Shown here piece by piece: positions 29,891-40,560 of a stretch of DNA of 64,000 nt. Source of the stretch: Anaspis maculata. Lineage: Eukaryota > Arthropoda > Insecta > Coleoptera > Scraptiidae. The DNA lies in assembly GCA_949128115.1 (NCBI GenBank), contig CASBRS010000033.1:587444-651443 (forward strand). The letters are read 5' to 3'. The notes beneath the pieces were generated by a model. It did no database searches. It had not been told where the DNA came from and was given only the letters and a program-made list of their open reading frames with translations. The position numbers and the translations under genes were made by a program. Every line of letters starts with the position of its first letter. Positions within the stretch are counted from its first letter, which is position 1.

Positions 29891-31783
29891 GCACCTAAAA
29901 TGAATATTTCGTGGGGCTCACCGCATGTCAAAGTTGGCATAGTAGTTTTCTCAAATTCACAGAATATACTTATTTCATTTTGAAAAAAATACTGTCAGAA
30001 AACCGGAATCGTGCCGATTTTGAAAATGGGACTACACGACGCCCAATCAAATATACTTTCGATATCAGTTTGACTTTTTTGAAAAAAGTTGATCGCCGAG
30101 CAGTAATGAATTTTTGAGTGGAGTCCTGCATCAAAGGCGAGTCGTTCTGTTCAAAATTCGGGCGAGAGGCCCTCTCAGGTGGCAACGGCTAGGAGAAATT
30201 TTGAAAATTCATACCGCTCGACTGGAAAATGGTGGAAGATTGCAACTCCAGACTTGATTTGACTCTTTTGTTTTGTTGGTTGCTGCGAAATTTGGTTCCA
30301 ATCCATCTGATAGATTTTGAATAATTGAATGGTAAAGTTTTGAATTTTGACATTCTTTATTATTTGACAGATGACAGATAGGGGAAAACTTTTAACTGTT
30401 CTGAATACAGTTTTTTATGGACTCTCAAGCGGTATATTGCAAGTCAAGTTCCGTGATGTATAACATCTATCATTCTTTGGTAGTGGCATTTCCGTTTGAC
30501 AGATAAGAGCCAAAAACTAATGGGCTCATTCCAGGGACCAACAATGTCCGCATGCCGAATTTTAAGTCGATCGGATCAACGCTGCGGCTGTAATCGTAGA
30601 AGGTTACAGACAAGACACACATACAGACAGACATCACTCCAAAAATGTTCCTAATCATCCTGGGGGACCTCAAAATGGATATATCCGTCTTCATCTCGAA
30701 AAAAAAATTTTGCGCGTTCACAATACTTCCCCTCCTCGTTGGGTGGTGGGTCGGGGAAGTAAAAAGAAAACACCAATATGAAATGAAAACCAAATAGAGA
30801 AATTACACGTTTCAACTAGGTACCTATATTTCGCGACTTTCTTCCCGTTTTCTGTGTTTTATTCCTTCTTTTTGAACGTACTTCAACTATTTCTGCGCGA
30901 TACTTTCCATGCGTTGTTATTCTTTCTTTGCGCTCTTCCGCTATTTTTCCTGCATTTCATTCTTTCCTTACACGCGTCGACTGCCCTTTTTTGCAATTTT
31001 CTTCCCTTTATGTGTGATGTATTCCTTCTTTTCAATTTTTTTCAATTATAACGATTTCTGTGATTTTTAGCCCTGTTCCTTGTTTTACAACGCGTTCTTC
31101 TTAGCTTCTTCCCGCATAACACCCTCATTTTGCTCCTCAGTCCCGTTGGTGTCTATTGGTAGCATATTGCCACAAAACCAATGTCTTTTGGTGGTTTTAT
31201 TACTATTTCTTGCGATATTTCGCCCTTTTTTTTCAAATTTACGACGCGTTATTTTTAGCTTCCCCTTCCTAACACCCCTTTTTTGCTCCCCAGCTCCGCT
31301 GGTGTGTTTTATCTTCCTTTTAGTTTCATTTCCATTTCGTTCGGGGGATTGCATATCCACCTGGCGCCAAAAAAAATACACTGCGCAGCTTTCCATACTT
31401 CAGATTTTTTTCTCGAAAGTTTGTGGATCTCCAGCAAAATTCCCTTTGAAAAAGCTTCTTGGTCACTGTTTGTAGTCCATTCCTACTTTTGCGACGATCA
31501 AAATCGAGATTCCCTTTATGACACGGTTACCGTCGTTTATTACTTTCTACCCTTCTACTTTCTGCCTCGACGAATATTTTTGAATTCTAGTCACATCTTC
31601 AGATTCTACATTGAATTTAGAAAGGGAAAAATGTCCTTGATATTTTTTATTCGGAGGCTTCGTTTTCGAGAATTTGAGTTTCGATGTCTGGAAACATGGT
31701 CAAAAGAGCTGCTTTTATTACTGGACTTTAAAATCAAATTGAAAAACCCAACATATTGCTGCAAAAATCACGTGCGATGGGCG
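29891..31783. other. Anonymous, pyrimidine-rich intergenic DNA
   Basis: No gene recognised. 30470-30770 contains ACACATACAGACAGACATCA followed by a T/C-rich end GGGTCGGGGAAGTAA, possibly a dispersed repeat tail. 30840-31480 is very T-rich on the + strand with TTTTGC/CTTCC runs, and the frames there (for example 31085-31396 -, 31283-31792 +) are composition-driven. Confidence 0.35.
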
Positions 31784-32006
31784 ATGGTCTGAACAATACC
31801 ATGCTCTATTTCTCGAGGCAAGGCTATGGTGCCAGGCTATGGTACAAGGCGATGGTCGGTGCGCCGTTGTGGACACGAAAAGCCAGGCGATGTGCGAGGC
31901 CTCACTGCGGACACTTACATTTAAAACAATGCATCTATTTTTTCTAGAGTACGAGGCTATGGGCCAGGCGATGGTACCAGGCGATGGTCGGTGCGCCGTT
32001 ATGGCC
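31784..32006. repeat. Tandem array (AGGCGATGG type), right copy, inverted
   Basis: Units such as AGGCTATGG, AGGCGATGGT and GGTGCGCCGTT repeat, ending CGGTGCGCCGTTATGGCCA. It is the inverted counterpart of 27857-27975, about twice as long, with a 90-bp interruption. Together they may be the ends of a 4.1-kb element. Confidence 0.75.
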
Positions 32007-32061
32007 ACACACCAAGTCTCGCCCTTCAATAATGTACCCGAAAAAAGAACAAGCAATTATT

Positions 32062-33084
32062 ATGAACATCAACGAAGAACTAACAAGAATAGATTATGTG
32101 AAATCAATTGGTAAAATTGTGGGTCCTAAAAACATCATGTTTGCCTCTCGGATTTCAAACGACCGCATGTGCATTTATTTGTCATCTCCACAGATGGTAA
32201 ATGACCTAACAAGCAAGTACAAGTTTATTACTATCAAAGGTGTCGACATAGGAATCCAAAAACTGATTACTCCCTCCAAAAGAATTATAATATCGAACGT
32301 TTGCCCATCAATTCCAAATGAAATCATTGAACAAGAAATTAAGAATACCGGAATGAAACTGGTTTCACCAATATCTTTTCTCAGAGCAGGTTATGGTTAT
32401 GAGGATGAAGAGTATTCTCACGTCTTGACCTTCAGAAGGCATGTTTATGCCTCCCCTGATAAAAAAACTGAATTAACTCCAACTTTGGTCATTAACTATG
32501 AAAATACTAACTATCGCATCTTCCTAACATATGACGATCTTACATGTTTTATCTGCGGTCAGCAGGGGCATATCTCTAGCTCATGTCGGGCTCAACAAAA
32601 ACAACAACAACAACCCTTAGTATCCCAGACCTTGGAAAATCTTGAAGTCAACCTACAAAAAGGTTCAGGAAAACGCCCCCCTCCATCAGAGAGTTTAGAC
32701 TCACCGGCGATAGATGAACAGATAGATAAATCACAAGATCCTTTCGATGATATTGAAGCATCTCAGGAATCTCTATCTGCCCCCTTTGTTAAGCCTAGAA
32801 ATCTACCAAAAAAACAGAAAATCTCGAAACCTGACACCGAGCTCACGAAAAACAAAACTTCTAGCTCCTCGGAATCTCTTAACATGGACGCAGATTTCGA
32901 AATTATCCAAACTCTTATAGATAAAAACCAGAAAGCATCTCCCCTGACCTTTGACGTTTTCAAGGGTTTCCTTGAAAATTGTAAAGGAAACAATAACCCA
33001 TTACTCGAAGCTAAACGGTGCACAAATGATGTTGATTCGCTGATAAATATGATGTTTGAAATTATCATGACCACTGCTCCTTAA
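32062..33084 (+). pseudogene. LINE ORF1 (RNA-binding, zinc knuckle), truncated
   Basis: The likely natural frame starts at or before ATG 32062 (MNINEELTRIDYVKSIGKIV); the upstream ATG at 31984 only reads through repeat DNA. An RRM-like beta-alpha fold region spans about residues 20-140 (with RIIISNVCPSIP). The knuckle CFICGQQGHISSSC lies at about residues 170-183, after which comes a Gln/Ser/Pro-rich low-complexity tail. ORF1 proteins coat LINE RNA. The frame ends at TAA 33082-33084 where foreign-looking DNA begins; the probable C-terminus lies at 34380-34580. Confidence 0.8.
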
Positions 33085-34370
33085 AGGGTTGGAATGAGGG
33101 CCATGAACTTCCCAAACGTTTCACCAGGGCGACACCGCCCTGGTTATTATATGAGGGAGTGAATTTATTTAATTGAAATGTGGGCAACTGAATTCGGTCA
33201 TCCTATCGACTGATTGAAAATGCTTTGACGTATTATGGTGACGGCTGAAATAATTGATTCGTTCTTCTTAATCAAGGAAACACCATTAAATGAGTTTTTG
33301 ACTGCTATATTGAAGAAAATTGATTGACAGTGGGTCTTAGAAAGTAAAATGAGTGAAGGATGGTGTACAAGTAATATGAATGTTTGTTAAGTTTTATGGA
33401 TGATTTTTCGGGTCTTTTGCGCAACACACACAATATGGTAAATCAAAAATTCTCTAATTACTGAAGTCAGGCATTGAATTATTAGCACATACCAGCGTTT
33501 AACGTCATCGTTGTCTTTTTCTCTTCGGTCGTTTCTTCCTCTAAATGGTACAGCAAGGGGTGACACTCGTGAGTTTGGCTCAGCTCGGTACTCGGACGTG
33601 GTGCACACACTCTGTAAAACCAAAGACTGATCTCTCTGATTTTTCTGCTCTAGATTGATCCTCCACGGCTTTTTGGGGGGGTTTTTATATCCGCCCAATT
33701 TTTGGGTGGGTGGTCCATCGCGTGAGATTTTTCCTACTGGTGTGCGTCAGACCCATAAAAGTCGTTAGTTTGTATAAACACTTGTCAAGCGGTATTAGAT
33801 TTATTTGAATTTTTATTTATTGCTTTTTTGCCGCGAAATGTTTCAGTTAACACCTCGCTTGACACTTGTTTATATGTGGGTTTGATTGTTTATATTTGAA
33901 TGTCGCGCTTTGCGTTTTTTCTCACGGATTGAGTTTTCTTTGTGTTGGATCGCACGTGCGTCCACTTACTGTTTTTTTTCTTGGTGTATATGTGTTTGTT
34001 TCAAGAGGCACTTAGTTTTTATTCATGTCTGCTGCGCCCTTGTTTTGTGTGTTTGTAAAAGGGTGGTGTTTATTCCCCGAGATTTGGCTGAAACTAATTT
34101 GTTTAAATGTATTCTGGATTAAAGTTACTTCATAATTATGGTTTGATAGTTATGTGAAAAATATTTTGAGATTAGTATGTACTGAGAATAGATCCTCCTG
34201 CAAGTATCGTGTGATAAGGGATTCTACGTTTCACTGGGGCCTGTATGTGCCGTAGGTAGGTATTGAATGTGCGTGAAAATACTTGAACACGTTATATTGA
34301 TGCAGCAGTGCAGTGATTTGTTTTGAGTGAGTTGCAGTTTCAGGCATGCCTAGGTGTGCTAGTTATTTTC
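33085..34370. other. Probable insertion inside LINE ORF1, no gene
   Basis: The ORF1-like frame stops at 33084, and similar Ser/Asn-rich coding resumes near 34380. The left edge reads TTAAAGGGTTGG and the right edge near 34402 reads CTTAAACCCTAACC, a loose inverted match. Within it, GGTTTTTATATCCGCCC at 33680 looks like a core promoter. No transposase or LTR pair is recognised. Confidence 0.35.
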
Positions 34371-34379
34371 AACAGGCAA

Positions 34380-34579
34380 GCCAATCTCAATCCACCACAA
34401 CTTAAACCCTAACCTGGAAAATAGATCTATGAAAGGAAAGTTCACCCGCATCCAAAAAAATAATCAGAAATCTCATGAAAGGCGAGGAAAACACAATGAA
34501 TCATCCACGAACACAAAGTAACACTTCTCTTGACTCACGAGAAGAAAATCTATCCCAATCTGATCTCGAATTATTCTAA
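34380..34579 (+). pseudogene. Probable LINE ORF1 C-terminal tail
   Basis: Broken frames with GEENTMNHPRTQSNTSLDSR and EENLSQSDLELF end at a TAA (34577-34579) 10 bases before the endonuclease ATG. The Ser/Asp-rich composition resembles the end of the 32062-33084 frame. Confidence 0.45.
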
Positions 34580-34589
34580 TTTATTCAAC

Positions 34590-35559
34590 ATGTTTATTTT
34601 ACAGTGGAACCTAAATGGGTATTATACTCATCTACCAAAACTCAAACTACTAATCGCTGAGGATAACTCCCCCATAATTTGTCTACAGGAAACTCACTTA
34701 AAAAAAGATCCCAGCCTCAAGGGTTATAAATGTTTCTCCAAACATCGTCTTGACAGAGAAAGATCAAGTGGTGGAGTCTCCTCTTTTGTAAGTTCGAATT
34801 ACACAACGCATGAACTTAAACTAAACACAAACTTGGAAGCTGTCGCTTTCTCCATCCAACTTAAAATTAAAATCTACATCTGCAATTATTTATATTCTTT
34901 CTAACAGAGAAATCATCCACCAAGAGCTATCAGACCTCCTTGATCAAATACCGACCCCACGCATAATACTGGGTGATTTCAATTCCCATAACATAATATT
35001 TGGCTCACAATACACAAATCAAAGAGGTCTAAAAATTGAACAATTGCTCGACTCCTCTAACCTAACGCTTTTGAACACCGGATCCCCAACTAGACTGAAT
35101 ACCTTCACTGGAAACCACATGACAGCATGCAGTCCCACACTCACACCCTACTTAACATGGGAAACCTATTCTTATCTGTATGGTAGTGATCACTACCCCA
35201 TTAAAATAAATAATCATCTAGTCAATACTGGAAATACTCCGAACAACTCTCCTTAATGGAATCTTAAAAGCGCCAACTGGCTCCAATATTCTAACGAAAT
35301 TGATAATGAACTTGAGTCCAAGTCCTTCAGCGGAAAAGACATCAATAATTCCGTCCAAGAATTTACTAACATCATGCTGTCTGCTGCCCACAACCATATA
35401 GGTAAATCTTCCATTCCAAAGAACCGTAAACCAGTACCGTGGTGGAACAAACAAGTTGCAGAAGCAATTAAACACAGCAAAAATGCATTCAACAGATTTA
35501 AAAGAACCAATTCCCCAGAAAATCTATTGATCTTCAAAAAACTTAGAGCACGAGCAATA
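34590..35559 (+). pseudogene. LINE ORF2: APE-type endonuclease (broken)
   Basis: From ATG 34590 the frame reads FILQWNLNGYYTHLPKLK and CLQETHLKKD. After a frameshift near 34880, RIILGDFNSHNIIFG and YGSDHYPIKI follow. These are the WNxNG, QET, GDFN and SDH motifs of AP endonuclease-like domains that nick the genomic target. A stop at about 35254 precedes a further segment (KSSIPKNRKPVPWWNKQVAE) that leads into the RT and is cut at 35559 by the palindrome. Confidence 0.85.
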
Positions 35560-37081
35560 GGCCAGGCGGTAGATCATTCTGAATAGAAAAAATTCCGACC
35601 AAAGCTATTATGGTGTCAAACTCTTCGTAAGGTCAGTAGGTATCTACCACTGAGTTTCCGCCCAAAAACGAGTTGTGCTGATTCCTCCACATCTGCCCAA
35701 AGGTAAAAGATGTCTTGAAGGTGCAAAAAGACCTGTTGCACCCCCGTCCTTTTTCATTTTATTTGCCTCAATGCAAACGTACAACTCTTACGCAAACATT
35801 GGAAGCATTTGTCATCATCTCTGTGTCAGTCTTACTGTTGAAAAAAAAGATTCCTTTGTGCGGGTCAGATAAATCACATTTGATTGTTTTTCCACACAAG
35901 AAAACGATGGAGCAACATGTATTTTGGATGTTTTCTACTAACTCGTACCCATTGAACTCATTTATGGTGTTAAAATTTCAATAACAGCATTTTTGAAGAT
36001 GTTGCCCGCTAAGAAGTGGATACCTAATTTTCACCCGCCTGTTCAGCAGCAATTTTTTCAATTTTACCAAACACCGTTCTTGAAAATTTTATAGGAAATG
36101 ACAAGCTGGAACTGTTTTCTAATGATATCATATCTGGCTTAACCGCGGCACGCTTTTTGAAAGTGTAGGAAACTGATTTCTTTCGAGCGGTTCTATTTTA
36201 CCCGTGTGCGGCCGTGCCTACTTGACATAGACCGAACTGATTACAAAAGCTCGAAAATGTAGTCTCTTCCAGCTTTAAAACACGACCATTATTGATAAAA
36301 TAATGTATAATTTCTCCATAAATCAATGTACAAAGTCTTAATAATAATGGCCGTGTTTTAAAGCTGGAAAAGAGTACATTTCTAAGCTCGTGTAAACAGT
36401 CCGGTCTATGTCAAGTAGGCACGGCCGCACGCGGGCGGAATAGGACCGTTCGAAAAGAAATAAGTTTTTCAGACTTTCAAGTGCGTGCCGCGATTAAGCC
36501 AGGCATGATATAGTTAGAGAAGAGTTTGAGCTTTTCATTCCTTATAAAATTTTTGCAAACGGTGTTTGGTAAAATTGAAAAAATTGCTGCTGAACAGGCG
36601 GGTAAAAATTATTTACTTCTTAGCGGGCATCATCTTCAAAAATGCTGTTATTGAAATTTTAACACCAGAAATGGGTTCACTGGGTACGAGTTAGTGGAAA
36701 ACATCCAACATACATGTTGCTCCATCGTTTTCTTGTGTGGAAAAACAATCAAAAGTGATTTATCTGACCCGCACAAAGCAATCTTTTTTTCAACAGTAAG
36801 ACTGGCACAGAGATGATGACAAATGCTTCCAATGTTTGCGTAAGAGTTGTACGTTTGCATTGAGCCAAATAAAATGAAAAAGTGCGGGGGTTTAACAGGT
36901 CTTTTTGCACCTTCAAGACATCTTTCACCTTTGGGCAGATGTGGAGGAATCAGCACAACTCGTTTTTGGGCGGAAACTCAGGGGTAGATACCTGCTGACC
37001 TTACGAAGAGTTTGACACCATAAAAGCTTTGGTCGGAGTTTTTTCCAGATTGTAGTGATTTTACCGACATACCGCCTGGCC
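35560..37081. mobile_element. 1.52-kb palindromic element in LINE ORF2, TA duplication
   Basis: GGCCAGGCGGT and the complement ACCGCCTGGCC end the element, with TA at 35558-35559 and 37082-37083. Arms of about 740 bp contain matching blocks such as CCACATCTGCCCAAAGGT (35687) and its complement (36928). Centre at about 36320 (a short AT-rich loop). Frames of 65-102 codons on both strands are mirror images of each other and not genes. Confidence 0.85.
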
Positions 37082-37085
37082 TACA

Positions 37086-38823
37086 AGGTATCTAGATAAA
37101 AAAAGTATTAGGAAAGAATCTTGGGAAAACTATGTTTCGACTATCAATCTCTCGACTCCAGCGTCAGAGGTTTGGAATAAAGTGAAACAACTCAAGTCTA
37201 TAACTCGCCCCAAAATTGCAACCATTAAAGATAACAACCAAATATACGACACCGACAACGACATAGCTGAAATCATGGCCGAACACTTTTGTGCAAATTC
37301 CAGTGATTCAAACTTCGATCAAAAATTCCTGCAGTACAAAAGAAATAGGGAATCTCAAAAGGTAGATGAACATCTTACAAACAACTTACATCCCTTAAAT
37401 TTGCCACTTACTTCTGCAGAGCTCGAAGAAGCATCACATTCATCCAAAGACACTTGCCTTGGCCCTGACGACATCCCTTACGCCTTTCTCAAGAACTTGT
37501 CATGTAGTGCTGAGCTGAAACTACTGGAGATTTACAACAAAATCTGGCAAACCCAAAAATTTCCGAACTCTTGGTCCCACTCTACAGTTCTGCCCATCCT
37601 AAAACCTAATAAACCAACCGATGGAAAAAATTCATACCATCCAATATCGCTAACTTGCACAATGTGTAAAGTTTTAGAGAGAATCATCAACAATCGCCTG
37701 AACTGGCACCTGGAAAAATCCAATTTACTCCATCCTGGGCAAAATGGTTTTAGGAAGCATCGTTCAACTATCGACAACATTGTGCAACTTGAGTCGGAAG
37801 TACATGAAGCCTTCGCTGTAAAACAAAGTTTGCTGGCAATCTTTTTCGACGTAGAGAAGGCTTACGATATGACTTGGACTCGACCAATCATAGACAAATT
37901 GATTGAGTGGGGCATTAAGGGGAATATTCTTGCCTTAATCCAAAACTTCATGAAGAACAGGACATTTAAGGTGAAAGTCAATAATATATTCTCACAAACA
38001 AAAGATCTAGAAAACGGTGTTCACCAAGGATCTGTGATAAGTGTGACTCTCTTTTTGATAGCGGTTAACGAGATACCTGAAAAGATCAAATCTCCTGTCC
38101 GCTGCGGCCTGTTTGCAGATGACCTAATCATATATCTTCGGGGAAAGGATCCTGAATCCACGCAAAGAATATTACAGTCCACCTTACATACCATCGAAAA
38201 TTGGAGCAAAATATCAGGCTTCAAATTCTCTGTTCAAAAAACACACTGCATCAACTTTAGCAAGTCCAAGCAGTTAAGATCACCTCTTCTTCGCCTACAC
38301 GGCAAAAGCCTAAAATTCTCTAACTCAGCAAAGTTCTTGGGTGTCATATTTGATCATAAATTGTCCTGGAAAGACCACATAAGTCAAGTAAAAAAATCTT
38401 GCATCCAAGGTTTGAACCTCATGAAAGTCTTATCCAACCATTCCTGGGGAGCAGACTCCATGACCCTGTTGATGATATATCAAAGTCTGATAAGGTCCAA
38501 GCTTGACTATGGTGCCATTGCATATATGACCACTAGAAAATCATATCTTAAATCCATCCAAACTATACAATCAAGAGCTATAAAAATTGCAACTGGGGCC
38601 TTTTGCACAACACCGGTGGAAAGTCTACTCGCACTAGTTAATGAGCCTTCTCTTGAACTACGCATTAAGCGTATGACCCTGAACTAAGCAATTAACATTT
38701 CAGCCCACCCAAAAAGCCCAAACTATGACTTGGTATTCTCAAACAGGCATGAAAATCTTTACAACTCTAACAGGAACATAATCCCACCCATACACGAAAG
38801 AGTCAATCGCATCCAACTAGAAA
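37086..38823 (+). pseudogene. LINE ORF2: reverse transcriptase
   Basis: The frame runs from RYLDKKSIRKESWENYVSTI at 37086 through a 501-codon stretch (37182-38687) with all main non-LTR RT blocks: LGPDDIPYAFLKNL, ILKPNKPTDGKNSYHPISL, LHPGQNGFRKHRSTIDN, LLAIFFDVEKAYDMTW, NGVHQGSVIS and the catalytic box FADDLIIYL. A single TAA at 38685-38687 interrupts it; the same frame continues to about 38823 (AINISAHPKSPNYDLVF). A frameshift then leads to the RNase H frame. PQGS appears as HQGS. Confidence 0.9.
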
Positions 38824-39786
38824 TTGACTTCAAAATCTCTGAAACTTCGCCTTGGTAAAACTCCTCGAATCCACCTTGGAAACTACCTAAAGTACAAACA
38901 ATTTTTGACCTCGCGAAAAACAAAAAAATCAGGAATGAACCACACTCTGATCAGGGCAAACTTTCTGGAAATCATCTCATTTTTTCCAAACCACAAGGTC
39001 ATCTACACAGATGGATCTAAAATTGACAATCAGGTGGCATCAGCCATAATTACTCCATCCTCCAAAGAAGCTCACCACCTCCAAAACCACAATTCCATCT
39101 TCACAGCAGAACTTTGTGCCGTCTCGCAGGCACTTGTCTATATAAAAACCATCCCGGAACAAAGGTATATAATTTGCTCGGATTCATTGAGCTCACTTCA
39201 CGCTTTAAAGCAATTATATCCCCGCAACCCCCTTATACAAAATATCAAAGATCAGCTCTTTGATGTAGCTGATAGGGTAAAATTTCTGTACACTCCAGCG
39301 CACGTCGGAATTGAGGGAAACGAAGAAGTGGACGATCTAGCAAAAAGAGCGACGACCTCTATCATTTTCCCACCTTGTCAAGTTAATCCTCCAGATGATA
39401 TCAAGACCTATATAAAAAATAAAATAGTCACACTTTGGCAACAAACTTGGAACCTTAAAGATACCTACCTCAAAGAGATTAAACCATCCGTATCTACTAC
39501 TCTTAAATACCCAGAAAAAAGAAAAGACCAAATAAAACTTTCTAGGCTCAAGCTCGGACACACCAGACTGACACACTCCTTCCTATTGTCCAGACAAGAC
39601 CGTGTGCAGTGCGAAATCTGCAACGTCATACTAACCATCGAGCATATCCTCTATGTCTGCCCAAAATACAACATACAAAGAACCATGCACAACATAACCG
39701 AAAGTGAAATCAACTTGATAGACCCCGACAAATACAACTCTGTACTAAACTTTTTGAAAGATATTGATGTATACGACTCCATATGA
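38824..39786 (+). pseudogene. LINE ORF2: RNase H and C-terminal zinc knuckle
   Basis: The 320-codon frame has RNase H motifs KVIYTDGSKI (Asp), FTAELCAVSQAL (Glu), IICSDSLSSLHAL (Asp) and YTPAHVGIEGNEEVDDLAK (His, Asp), about residues 55-185. The zinc knuckle CEICNVILTIEHILYVC lies at about residues 265-280. RNase H removes RNA from the hybrid made during target-primed reverse transcription. The frame itself is undamaged, but the frameshift before it separates it from RT. Confidence 0.9.
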
Positions 39787-39868
39787 GCCCTAAATGAAAA
39801 GCAAACAATGTGAGCTGCTAATAACCTATTACGGTTGATGCAGCAAAATAAAACCCAAGGAAAAAAAA

Positions 39869-40436
39869 TGGAAATCACAATAGGCAATCGGGAGATATTA
39901 GCCTCCAAAGTCGGACTATTTTTCCGATACCGACAACTTCGTTGTCCAGCAGTTTATATAAAATCGTGCCGACAACGTAGGTAAAATAGAACGAGGGAAA
40001 TCTATGAAATATATAAATTAATATCAATACACCGTTTAAAGCAAACGAATTGAAAATCTTGTTCATGACAACATCAAATTTGAAAAAAATTTGACGGGTA
40101 TATTTTTGTCAGCCCCATATCCTCTGTCCAGTTTTTTTTCACTCCTAATTTGTGTATTTTACCTGCCTTCTCGGCACGATTTTATATGAAATAGTGTATA
40201 TGCCTCGTTCCCAAAGTACCTTTATGTCACCTCGCAGTGCATATAAACTCGCTTCGCTCGGTTCACAACCCGCGCCACTCAGTGCCATAAAGTATCACTT
40301 TGAGAACTTGGTATATAATATACTATATCTAGTCATTCAATTATTATACACCGTTGATTCACAATAACGTTCGATTTTGAATAAACGTCTGAAACGTTCC
40401 CTTCTCTGGATTATTTTACTTGCGCCACTTATTCAT
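39869..40436. repeat. Dispersed repeat shared with 26340-26704 (inverted) and AT-rich DNA
   Basis: CGACAACTTCGTTGTCCAGC at about 39938, a TATATAAAATCGTGCCGA block at about 39955 and GCCTCGTTCCCAAAGTACCT at about 40203 match the 26.3-26.7 kb region on the other strand. No gene. Confidence 0.5.
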
Positions 40437-40560
40437 AACCCGGAATGTATTGGAGAAGCTGATCGAGTGCCATCCTATACGCCACCCAGTTAAAGGCAAC
40501 GATCGTCCAGTATTCGGGCATATCAAAATGTTCCGAATAGAAGCCAAGAAAAGGTAAGAC
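40437..40560 (+). pseudogene. Possible retroelement protein tail
   Basis: A short + frame RNVLEKLIECHPIRHPVKGN ending IKMFRIEAKKR and TAA looks like coding sequence. It is followed within 40 bases by the purine-rich GGTGGAGGAGCC, then anonymous DNA. It could be the 3' end of a pol or other TE protein before an LTR; the family is not recognised. Confidence 0.3.

Larger units (their letters stand above)
32007..39868 (+). mobile_element. I/Jockey-group LINE with RNase H, degenerate, split by a palindrome
   Basis: ORF1 (zinc knuckle) is followed by ORF2 with endonuclease, RT and RNase H, then AATAAA (39846) and an A-run at 39861-39868. RNase H after RT is known from I-type and a few other LINE clades. 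The clade is not settled by eye. Interruptions are an unexplained 1.3-kb stretch inside ORF1 (33085-34370) and a palindrome in ORF2 (35560-37081). The 5' end abuts the inverted tandem array, so 5' truncation or insertion there is possible. Confidence 0.85.

Noticed and set aside
31080..31792. Frames of 103-169 codons on both strands
   Set aside because: T/C-biased DNA gives long open frames; residues are Phe/Leu/Ser or Lys/Glu runs without motifs.
35675..36956. Mirror-image frames of 65-102 codons
   Set aside because: They are the two arms of a palindrome translated on opposite strands; no similarity to known proteins.
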